Part shown: one piece after another, positions 11,237 through 20,969 of the stretch
Layout of the letters: each line of letters begins with the position of its first letter
How positions within the stretch are numbered: position 1 is the stretch's first letter
Assembly (NCBI RefSeq): GCF_027409185.1
Contig: NC_084463.1
Span: 52,198,907-52,262,906 of the forward strand
Reading direction: 5' to 3'
Source of the DNA: Cynocephalus volans
Lineage: Eukaryota; Chordata; Mammalia; Dermoptera; Cynocephalidae
Length of the DNA stretch: 64,000 nucleotides
Notes under the pieces: model-generated
Seen by the model: the letters and a program-made list of their open reading frames with translations, nothing else
Told to the model about the DNA's origin: nothing
Databases searched by the model: none
Program-made: the position numbers and the translations under genes

Positions 11237-12095
11237 TGTAACATATCCAGAAACTGTTTTTCCTTTGTTCTCACAGCACAGTCATCAACACAAGAGACCA
11301 ACATCTGTGATCCCATGTGTGGGGGTTTCTCCCCACTAGCAAGCAAGCCAGCAATTCTGCAGCAAATACCAGCTGAGTGTCCTCTAATTCAATTCAATTG
11401 GGACGCTATCTACCTGGAGACAATGTTAGAGCCCACAGGATGAGGGCTCATTCCCGAAGGCATCCCCTCATTTCAGGTGCTATCTGCAAGTCCAGGCCTC
11501 TGAAACTTCTGATTAAACAGCTATAAATTAGCATTTTACAACTCCCTCCTTGAGTTCAAGTTTGCTTGAATGGTTCAAAGATCTCAGGGAAACACATACT
11601 TTAACTGGTTTATTATAAAGAATATCTCAAAGGAGAGATACAAAGGAATGCATAAGAGCAGGTATGGGGGATGGGTTGCAGAGCTACTATGCCCTCCCGA
11701 GGCAGCCACCTTCCAGGAAACTCTACCTGTTTAACTATCTGGAAGCTCTTCTAACCCAGTGTTTTTGTTATAGAAGCTTCATTATGTAGGCATGATTGAA
11801 GCATGGACCACCATGTAGAAATGTGATTGGTCCAAAAGGTTGTGATCTAATGCTAACAGACTGCATGGGGAAGCCTGACAAGACATGTTTATTCAGGTTC
11901 TTCTTCAGTTCTCTGCAGCATTCCTTCCTCTCTGGCATAGGGCAGAGCCCGTGCTGAACTGGGGGTTATATCACCTATAATCAGCTAAGGTGGGTCAGGG
12001 GACTTCCTGTCTTGGGGAGAAAAGGGAGCAGGTAAAAAACAAAAGGCAGGAAAATGTAAGAGAGTAGCATGAGTGAGGAACTGTAAATGAAAAAT
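11237..12095 (-). mobile_element. MLT2-like ERVL solo LTR
   Basis: Begins 'tgtaacatatccagaaactg' and contains 'tgtgggggtttctccccact', 'tctacctggagacaatgtta', 'catcccctcatttcaggtgc' and 'tggtttattataaag' (AATAAA on the minus strand), a pattern I recognise from MLT2/ERVL LTRs. It splits the flank shared by the two duplication copies, so it inserted after the duplication or was lost from copy A. The right end is approximate. Confidence 0.7.
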
Positions 12096-12299
12096 GATAT
12101 ATAAATATTAAAATGTCTCACCATCAAATGTGTATTACTGTCTCCATTTTTATGGACAGAAGAGTGAGGCCCACAAAGAGGAAATGACAGTCCATATCTT
12201 AGGTGATAGACTGTAAGTCACTGATTCGCCCCCACTTAACACCTGCCAATCATCATGTATTTAATAAAGCCCAGATATCACATCAATAGATCTTTAAGT

Positions 12300-12880
12300 T
12301 AGAGCCTGGGATTCAAGGATCTGAGGAAGAGAGGCTTTAGGTGATAAAGTCTAAGTTTAAATGGCTCTGGGGAGATCAGGGCTGAATTCCCTAGATTTGT
12401 AGGATAGTCACTGAGGGGCAATTGTAAGTTCATACAAAACACAGGAATTAAAACATGGCAGAACATACATCTATGTTAGAAATATAGAAAACCAGGAATC
12501 AGTGTTAAGAAAGAGTCAGACCTCTCACACAGCCTGCTAACTCACGCTGAAACATCATGCTTTTTTTTTCTAATCTTCATTTTCCACATGTCCACATCGA
12601 CCTGGATAACTTGAACAGACCCTGTTTGAGCAGAAAGAGCTGTAGCAGCAGGATCTCTGATAAACCCTTGTGTGAGAGTCTTTGCCTAGCTTTGGGCATA
12701 AGCCATGGAAGGAACCACAAAGCTCAGATTTCCACCCACCCACACACAATAAAAATAATAATTAAATAAGTAAAGATTTAATAGATAAATAGATGGACAG
12801 GTGTATGGAACTTGGGAGTGAGTGTGGGCAAATAATTTTTAGAAACTGGTGTGTAAATTAGAACAAGAAGTATGCAGTGC
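12300..12880. other. Non-coding stretch, no gene seen
   Basis: Part of block copy B, between the shared flank and the decayed promoter. No recognisable element. The short frame at 12557 is not supported. Confidence 0.4.
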
Positions 12881-12949
12881 ACTTTTCCTATGGCCCTGGT
12901 ATTTTATTCTAACCTGCAGTATCCACAAGAGTAGAGTTTACAACTGAGT

Positions 12950-13540
12950 GATATAATCCACTGAAGACACACAATTTAGTTTAGTGGGTGAAAACAACCA
13001 TTTTTGTAGTGTATTAGAAGACAGTCATATCAATTACTTGATTGTTCACAAATTAAAAGAAAAAATAGAGACTTGATTTTTTTTCCCTTTAGAATAGATT
13101 GTAAAAAAATACATGTGGGTCTACAACCACAATAACTTTAACAAAACATAAAAAAAGTTAAGCTAATGTTTAATATCATCAGCTGCTTTGCTCACTTTCA
13201 AATTTCCCCCATTCATCCCACAACGTGTCAGGTTGTCATTCAAGACAGCAGAATTTCACATGCTGTCATGTGAGTAGAGACCAGTACTGACCACCATGTC
13301 CTGGTCTACAGGCAGCAGGATTCACTCCCGGGGAAATAAACAAAACTTCCTCCTTTGGTGTATAAGGGACTGCAGCTGAGGCCTGTGGAAATGTGGTCTC
13401 TTCATTCAATGATATCACCAGCAGAAGACCATGAAGAAAGGTCTTTTGTATTTCTTCCCTATGTGCTGCTTCATGCATTCCCACCATTTTCTACCAGGAC
13501 ATTTCAGACCCTGCAGTTCTCCAACACTGGCCTGTAGGCT
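12950..13540 (+). pseudogene. Decayed, inverted copy of the KRAB-ZNF promoter block (copy B)
   Basis: Parallel to 6620-7265, with 'aatccactgaagac', 'catcccacaacgtgtcaggt' (compare 'gtcccataatgtcccaggtt' at 6896), 'ggaaatgtggtctc' at about 13387 in place of the GGGAAATGTAGT element, and 'ccaccattttctaccagga' at the first-exon position. More decayed than copy A; the NRF1-like site is no longer recognisable. Confidence 0.7.
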
Positions 13541-16090
13541 GTGGGGTTGGGTTTTGTGTCTCTGAAGGTAAATGTGAGAATGAAAAAGGAGCCCCCAAGG
13601 ATCTAAGGGGACCCTGGGGAGTGGGATTGGTGAAGTAGAAACCTTGGTGGATCTTGTTTGGGCCAGACCTGATGTGCCATTGTGAGCTGAGGGTCAGGCC
13701 AGGCCATGTGGCCAACACTAGCATTGAGGTCTGCAGATCTGGGTCTATGAGAGGAATCACTCAAGCTGTGCTTTCAGTGATTGCTTTATCAAAAGAAGGT
13801 GTGCTGCCAGGACACCAGGTGTTTTCACCTAGTTGTACAAATGCTGGTTCCTGAAGCTGAATGAATGAATTGGGGAAGGTTTTTTTCAGACAGCGCGCAT
13901 GTGGGAAGTCTGTAGTATGAGATCACATTACATCTATGATGCTGGAGGATGTGGGCAATGTTACTAGCATAAATAACTTTCAGTTTACCCATTTATAAGT
14001 TGTTGAGCATATTAACAGTTCTAGAGAAATGCCCCTAGACTCCCAGAGAACTAATTGTGAAGTGTGTTTAGACAAAGAGTTACTATGTGGCAGTCATATT
14101 TGTGGAGTTTCTTGGTGTCTATTCAGCAAGTGAAATTTCTGTTCCCCTTTAGTACTATGTAACCTGTCTAGCATCCCTGGTTTGAGCTTAAAGAAGTTTA
14201 TACAGAATGTAGTTTCCAGGACAGTGACTTCTAGGAGAGAAATTTCTGTACTAGATGACGGTCTGATTTTCTTTGGAGTAAAGAAAGTTTACAAAGTTTG
14301 GAAGAAGGCACCTTATGAATGGACATTTCACATGAAAGAACACTCCTAATGCCTGAATCCTCTCACTAACACTTCAGAGCAGAGGAAAAAGAGCCCCAGA
14401 AAGGGCAACACCCTGGCTTTCCATGTCCCAGGCAATTATTGATCTACTCCCTACAGTGAACAAGATTTAAGTAATACTATATTTTCTGGAAGTTATCGAT
14501 GACTTGGTGATATCGGAAGGTTTGCACCAATTTCCAGAAGGGAGAGGTGAGTCTGACTGATAATGACAGACAAGGGCCTAGAAAATATTATTTATTGGAG
14601 AGGTCTTGAAGATGTGGATTGGGGTACAGTTATAGCCTGTCACACCTGAGACAATCTCTCTACAGTGCTCTCTAAACACACTTCTACTTTTACTTTATTT
14701 ATTTTTAATTTCCACACATCTAGTTTCAAAATTTCCCCTCATTGATTGTTTTTAGAGCCTGACATCTCTTAAACCTAGTCTATCACCCAATTTGGCATCT
14801 AAAGATATGCTTGTGATCACCCATCCTGAGGTCTTTCTCTTTTTGATTAATGTTATCAATTTTGCCACAATTATCTCAAAATAAGTGTTTGTTTTTGTGA
14901 TCATTTTTGTGACACTGAAGTCACCTGGAGATCATTTTTTTACACTGAAGTCAATTTACATTCACTGGTTTTAAATGCCTTATTTTAAACATCCATATCT
15001 ATTTTTAATCCCAACACTTTCTGTAGATAATGTGAATATAAAGTGTTGAAAGCAGGTGTTTTTTCCTAATGTGAGTTATAGGTTCCTCAAAATCACAGAT
15101 TGTGCAGGAAATTCATAATAATCCTATTTTATGTTATTTGAAATGGGAAAATCAGACTGCATCACATTTGCACTGAAAACCCACAGAAAGTAAATAAAAC
15201 ACAGTACCGTGCTCCCATATGAGTATCAGAATTATGTTATGATGTAAAAAACTTACAACGTATTTTTATAATCTCCAAAAATTGCTTTTGTTTTATGCAT
15301 ATAGCTTTAACCACATTGAAGTTTATTTAGATGATTTTTTTTCTTGTGGTTTTCAAAACTTCTGCATGTAGTTATAAATTTCTACTTAGTGTATTTGGCA
15401 TGTAACTGAAAAGTGTCTCTACCACTCTTCAAATGGGTAAAAATGTTGACTTTCACGTGCTTAGATAGATCAGTCTGTCCTGTGTAAGAAATCAACAAAA
15501 ATGTATTTGCTTAAAATGAATCATTTAATTTAATCATCTTTCTATGGATCAGAATTTGTGCTGGGCAAATTTGGGAAATTCTTCTGCTGGTGCTGTCTGG
15601 ATTACAGATGAGGTTGTAGGCACTTTATGCCTTGACTGAGGCTGGTTGGTTCAAGATGGATTCACTAACATGTCCTGTGTGTGCTGACTCTTAGCTATTC
15701 CCTTTTGCTCCAACAGGAAAGCCCCAGGCCCCAGGCTTCATCCAAACACGAATGTTTCTAAGAATGCAGGCCCTCGTAGCAGATACTTTTTAAATGTATG
15801 ATTGCATCACATTTACTGATGTCCTCTTGGCCAAAGTCCAATGGAAAAGCCCTCATGTAGTCAGAGAGACATGAGGCTGTGGATACCTGAAGGTTTCCCC
15901 TTTGGAACCATTAATGGAACAGTGTACCACAATTATCGTAAATATGTATGTAATTTTCAATCTAAATTTGGGTGGAAAATGTTGAACTGCAACATGTATA
16001 CGTTCCAGAATACTTACATATATAAATGCTGGAACTGATGTAGTGGAAACACTCATTTTGAGTCCTGCCTTGTATCATTGTATTAATAGG
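13541..16090. other. Long non-coding stretch, no gene seen
   Basis: No exon, RNA gene or clear transposon recognised. Open frames are short and lack family features. It may contain decayed intronic sequence of the duplicated gene, but I cannot show that. Confidence 0.4.
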
Positions 16091-16094
16091 AAAC

Positions 16095-16395
16095 TAGATG
16101 ATATAGCCCAAATTTTCTATTTGGTTGCCTTTCTCTCTCTCTGTCTTTTATTTTTATTTATTTATTTGGGGTTTTTTTGCCCAATTTCTTTGGCTAGAAA
16201 TTTTAGTACTATGATGAATAAAGGCGGGAACAGTGGATATCTTGATCTTGTTTCTGATCTTCTAGGAAAAGTTTTTAACTTTTCACCATTGTGAATGGTG
16301 TTAGCTTTGGGATTGTTATGACTGGCATGTAACATGTTAAGGTACTTTTCTTCTGTTAACCTAGAAAAAAATACAGTAGAGAACAATAATCTCCA
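16095..16395 (-). mobile_element. L1 ORF2 fragment, minus strand
   Basis: The reverse complement of the L1 reverse-transcriptase region, with 'caatttctttggctagaaat', 'gtactatgatgaataaagg', 'cttgatcttgtttctgatct' and 'gttagctttgggattgttat'. 5' truncated and decayed. Confidence 0.75.
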
Positions 16396-16399
16396 AATA

Positions 16400-17860
16400 T
16401 GTTGAGGTTAGTCATGAATATAAAATTGGATTAAAATCTAGAATGCACATTTTGACAAGCCAGGAAGGCATTCCATGAGGAAAGGGTGAGAGAAAGCTTT
16501 TATTGACATAAAGGGAGAAGTTCACATAAGCTGCTTGGAAAGAGTGCATTGGTTTTGGATGCTCAGTGTCAGATTTGTCATCAGTTAATTGGTTGAGATA
16601 CCATTACTAGGCAGTTTCTTTTTGGAGCATCTTATCTGAATTAGTGCAATGGCAAACAATGTCTAACGATCAACTTTGTTTCATAAATGTGTGTTCGTAC
16701 AAAGCTGGAGATGCATGGAAGATGTGAAGGGATTTCTGATGGGTTTTTAGAAGGTCCTTGGAAAAATTCTTACCTCATACAAGCAAACATGAGCACCCCT
16801 CCATTGTGCCTTTTCTGGCTCTATTTTTTCTGTGTCTTACAGAAATTAATTTCATCAACTTTTACACTTTCCCCTTTGATCAAGAACTTTATTTGAAATC
16901 ATCAGTGATAAATAAGTCTAATAGATTTTATGTGTCCCTTGATGCTGGGATGATCATGTTCCAGTCAGTGGATCTGGTATCAAATTGGGGAGTAATGAAC
17001 TGGTGTAAGTCAGTGTCAGGAGCCTTTTAATTACATTTGAGAAAGGAAGAGGTATGAAGCAGTCCTTTGGGGCCTGGGTTGTCTGGATTTTATCTTTAAG
17101 TTTGAGTTATCTATTTTTTAGCTATCAGTTATCTTAGAGAACTGTGCAAACACTATTTTGTCAGGAATGGCATTTCTATACAGATTTAATAATGAGTACA
17201 CAGTTTAAAAAAGAAGTGCAAAGTAAAAATACCAGAAACATGACCACTCTAGGTTGTGGACCCATATAGGAGTGAGGAACCACAGACAACAGAAAAAAGT
17301 AACCACTGAGAGGCCGGTGAGTCATGACAAGGGACTGGTTCATGGCCTGTCTTATGGGAAGTGTTTGGAGTGTGGGCAGTTGGAGAGCTGGGCCCACCAG
17401 GGGAACATTTGTTCACAGCATAGACAGCTGATCTGCTCTCCAATCATCACAGGATCACTCAGTGTAGACTGGTCCAGAATATAGAATTTCTCGGGTTGCA
17501 GTTTGCTAAAAAGACTTAGGCCCAGACCAGAGTTTCCACACAACCCAGGTGTAGCAGACCTCATGAGACCAGGAAGTACATACAAGGTCAAGCATTAAAA
17601 CATGAGCTGCACAAAAAGCTTTCCCCAGGGAATCAGGAGCAAAGCAGCAATTTAGCTAGATCACAGGGATCAAGTGCTGGTCCCCATAGGAAGTTCCTCC
17701 ATTTTAGAAGTAACCAAAGGACAATGAATTAGTTCCAGTTCATAGTTTAAGTGGTGGGAACAGTGAATAATCCAACACAGAAGTGACAGAAAAACAAAAT
17801 ACCCATAGATCAGAGACAAAGTTTGATCTTAACTAGTAAAGGTCCAATGCCACCAAAGAA
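16400..17860. other. Non-coding stretch leading into the minisatellite
   Basis: No gene seen. About 17190-17860 has a moderately GC-rich character and may belong to the same unit as the minisatellites that follow, possibly the 5' part of a transposon, but I cannot assign it. Confidence 0.35.
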
Positions 17861-17879
17861 CACCTATAAAACCTAGGAC

Positions 17880-18625
17880 TGGAAACACCTGGGCTCCCAA
17901 GCCAGGGAAGTGGGAGGGCCAAGGGCTTCAACCATGCCCACCCAACATCCACAACCAACCCAGTGATGACAACTGAGCCTCCACAGGAAGCACCTTGGGC
18001 TCCTGAGCCAATGTATTGAGGGGCCAAGGGCCTCAGCTACACACCCCCAACATCTGCATCCAGCCCAGTGAAGACCACCTGGCCACTGCAGGAAGCACCC
18101 TGGGCTCCCAAAATGGGTTGTGGGGGACCAAGAGTCTCAGCCATGCCCTCCTGACATCTACAATGAGCCCAGTGATGGCCACTGAGCTACTGCAGGAAGC
18201 ACCCTGGGCTCCTGAGTCAGGGCTATGGGGTCCAAGGGCTTCAGCCATGCCCCCCTCAAATTCCACAAGCCCAGTGATGACCACCTTGCAACTGCTGGTA
18301 GTGCCCTGGGATCCTGAGCTGGGATGGTGAGGGGCCAAGTGCCTTGGCCACACCCCCTAACATCTGCAACCAGCACAGTGATGACCATTGTGACACCACA
18401 TAAAGTGTCTTGGTCTCCCAAGCTAGGGCAATGGGGGGCAGAGGGTCTCATCCCCATCCCCTGGACATTGAAACCAGCCCCGTGACAACCAGCAAGCTCC
18501 TCTAGGAAGTACCCCAGGCTCCTGAGCTGGGGCAGTTGGGGGCTAAGGGCTTGAGCCACACACCCCTGATATCTGTATCCAGCCCTGTTACATCCCAGCC
18601 ACTGCTAGAAGCCCCCAGTCCTCAC
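17880..18625. repeat. Minisatellite of about 104-bp units, about seven copies
   Basis: The anchor 'cctgggctcc' and its variants recur near 17888, 17993, 18099, 18203, 18305, 18408 and 18513, a spacing of 102-106 bases. Each unit also carries 'ggccaagggcttcagccatgcc' style and 'agcccagtgatgaccac' style blocks. Units differ by perhaps 15-25 percent by eye. The long antisense open frames across it (for example 18158-18559) are repeats of this unit, not a gene. Confidence 0.9.
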
Positions 18626-18737
18626 CTGAAGAATGAGAAAGGCCATAGGCTTCAATCATGCTCCCCATCATTCCCTCTCTTCCAATCCTATTTCCCCTCC
18701 TCCTTCTCCCCAACTGCTTACAGCAACATTTTATAAT

Positions 18738-18950
18738 GAGGCATGGAGCCAGGGGAAGCTGGACACAGCCATAACCAGGCAAGCAGCTGCCACTCCTGGG
18801 CCCTGCCAGGGTCTGGAGGCATGGAGCTTGGGAAAGCTGGACCCATCCAGAACTAGGCAAGCTGCCACCACCCTTGGCCACAAGGGGGTACTAAGGCATC
18901 GAATCAGAGAAAGCTGAACCCAGCTGCAACTAGGTAAAAAGCATGTCCAA
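18738..18950. repeat. Second minisatellite of about 77-bp units
   Basis: 'aggcatggagc' or 'aggcatcgaatc' followed by 'gaaagctgga' and 'aactaggcaagc' recurs near 18739, 18816 and 18893. About 2.7 copies lie just after the 104-bp array. Confidence 0.75.
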
Positions 18951-19479
18951 AACACCATTTTCATGCAGGTAGCCTATCACAGCCACCACAATTGCCATGG
19001 CTACTGCAAAAGCAGCTAGGCTCCATAGCAGCAGTCACAGCCACTGTGCAGATGGCACACCAGACTCTCAACTGCACTGACACAAGGAGAGGCACCAGCA
19101 GAGACAAAAAATAAACAAAACACACACTCTTTCCACATGACTCACTCCAGAGTAAAAGAAGCATCTGATTTATGATAATAGGGAGGATTTGATCACATCT
19201 GTTTCCATTCTGGACAAATAGTCTAGACAACCAAGCAACAGATGAACAGTTAGTCTATCAGGTGGAGAGAACAAATCTATGGTTATTAGGTGAAGGGGAA
19301 GGCTAGAGATAGGGGCATTAAAAAATATGATTTTTAACAATGAATAGGCTAATAAAAAAATTTGGAGGTAAGTCATGCTATTTATTAACCTATGTGTAAA
19401 TATTTCCTATCTGTAGTTGTGCTGGCTTCTATCAAGATAAATTTTTAACAAATAATACTTATATGCATAAATGCAGCAC

Positions 19480-19615
19480 ACTTGGGGCTATTTTATGCAT
19501 TGTAGGCTGTGTAGCAAGAGCTCTGGCTTCTTCCCACTAGACCTTTTAACATCCAGTTATGACAATAAAAATGTCTTCAGACGTAGCCAAATGTCTTCTG
19601 GAAGGTAATATCACC
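19480..19615. mobile_element. MER5-like (hAT-Charlie) DNA transposon fragment
   Basis: 'tatgcattgtaggctgtgta', 'ttcccactagacc', 'gccaaatgtcttctggaagg' and 'taatatcacc' follow the order of a MER5-type element with many substitutions. Confidence 0.6.
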
Positions 19616-20248
19616 ACTCATATTTAACTGTCAAAACTTTTAAAATAGTTTTGATCCTACATTTATCAATTCTATTTGAAAATTTGCATTAACAATACAC
19701 AAATTGACGGTTTTCTCTCCATTTCAAATTATGTGATATATAAAAATGAAAGTTAAGCTTTGACACATTAAAGATATTGATGAAGATAAACATTGTCACT
19801 GTTAAATGGGAAGTCCCTGCCTGGTAAGGTGTTCCACATTGTTTCTCCCCATAATTTAATTTTCCCATAAGCAGACTTGGGTGTGAAAGGTGACAATACA
19901 GGTTTCTCTTCTGTGTCAATATTCTCATATTCAAGAAGTGGTACCCTCTCTCAGAAAGTTCACAAAGTCAGAACAGTGGGCTATTTGCGTTGTAACACAA
20001 AGAGATCACACATGAAATAGCAAACCATAGTAAGTATTTCTTATTTATATTATCAATAGAGGTTTGGGGATAGAATTGAAAAGAACTATGGTTTCTTCAA
20101 TTCAGTCTGTCTTAAATTATGGTGGATTTCTCCCACCTGGGGCTTCCAACTCCACCCTAGGAGTCATCTGCCCTTCAGTCCCAGAGAACATGAGAAATCA
20201 CAGAAAAATGCATGTATATTTTTTAAATTGCCTGGCCTGGAAGTATTA

Positions 20249-20254
20249 TTTATT
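20249..20254 (-). terminator. Candidate polyadenylation signal AATAAA for the zinc-finger gene
   Basis: Plus-strand 'tttatt' gives AATAAA on the gene strand, about 720 bases past the stop codon. Other AATAAA-like hexamers exist in this AT-rich tail, so the choice is tentative. Confidence 0.25.
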
Positions 20255-20444
20255 ACCTGTTTCCATACTCCCCTGAACAAAGCTAAATTACAGGGTTACA
20301 TACACAATTAAAGGCTGCAGTTGTAGACATACGTACAAGAGAAAAAAAGGAGTTTTTTAGAAAATACATACCCTAATAATTTCCCACATGTGTAAATTAT
20401 CTCATGACAGCTGCATGGCGAGTTCTTTTTACTTTTCTTTCTTT

Positions 20445-20542
20445 CTTTCTTTTTTTTTTTTACAGTGGCTGGCCAGTAGAGGGGCCCATGGTGTTATCAG
20501 CACCATGTTCTAACTAACAATGCACTAACTATAGCCAGCCCT
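20445..20542 (-). mobile_element. Old monomeric tRNA-like SINE in the predicted 3' UTR
   Basis: A plus-strand pyrimidine/poly-T stretch is followed by 'ggtgttatcagcaccatgtt' and 'actatagccagccc', the reverse complement of the tRNA-Ile-like head. Confidence 0.65.
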
Positions 20543-20564
20543 GTAACTGCTGAAAAAAGATGTT

Positions 20565-20886
20565 TTCACAATTATTGACCTCCTTCTATATCTGAGGGTT
20601 GCACATCTGCTGAATCAACCAAACACTTATAAAAATTGTTAGAAATCAAAAGAAAAAAATAAAACTATAATACAAGTAAAAAAACAACACAGTATAACAA
20701 CTATTTACAAGGAATTATTTCTGTATTCAGTAGTATAAATAATCTACTCAAGATGTAAAGGACATGGAAAAAAGTGCATAGGTAATATTTAAACAGTACA
20801 CCATTTACAGGTGTTTGATCATTTGCAAGTTTTCATCAAAAGGGGCTCCTGGATCCAACCTGCAATACCAAGGGACAGTTGTGCAT
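20565..20886. mobile_element. MER2/Tigger-like DNA transposon abutting the truncated finger array
   Basis: It contains 'acagtataacaactatttac', 'gtataaataatctactcaag', 'gcataggtaatatttaaaca', 'ggctcctggatccaacctgc' and 'aataccaagggacagttgtg', the order I recognise for MER2-type Tigger elements. Its right end meets the zinc-finger coding homology within a few bases of 20886, next to a TA, the usual Tigger target. It therefore appears to have cut off the 3' end of the finger exon. Confidence 0.7.
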
Positions 20887-20969
20887 TTATAAGACTTCTT
20901 CTTGGTGTAAGTTCTCTGATGAAACATGAGGTGTGATTTGTGCCAAAAATTTTTCCCACAGCCATTACA
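20885..20969 (-). pseudogene. Decayed zinc finger beyond the stop codon
   Basis: Immediately after the TAG at 20970-20972, and in the same frame, comes a finger remnant with C-N-G-C-G-K, then H-K-S-H-L, then H-Q-R-T-Y. The second zinc-binding His is replaced by Tyr. The stop occupies the position just before the first Cys. The finger runs into the Tigger-like element after a few residues of the next linker. It is a relic of a longer array. Confidence 0.85.

Larger units (their letters stand above)
10085..13540 (+). repeat. Segmental duplication block, copy B
   Basis: Direct duplicate of 3541-7265 (L1 fragment, flank, decayed promoter), interrupted at 11237-12095 by an ERVL-type LTR that is absent from copy A. 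Confidence 0.7.

Noticed and set aside
18033..18559. Antisense open frames of 104-133 residues with repeated P-R-V-L-P-A-V-A motifs
   Set aside because: They are translations of the 104-bp minisatellite. The motif repeats because the DNA does.
17880..18625. CRISPR-like array of regular repeats
   Set aside because: There are no distinct spacers; the whole 104-base unit repeats with drift, and the genome is mammalian.
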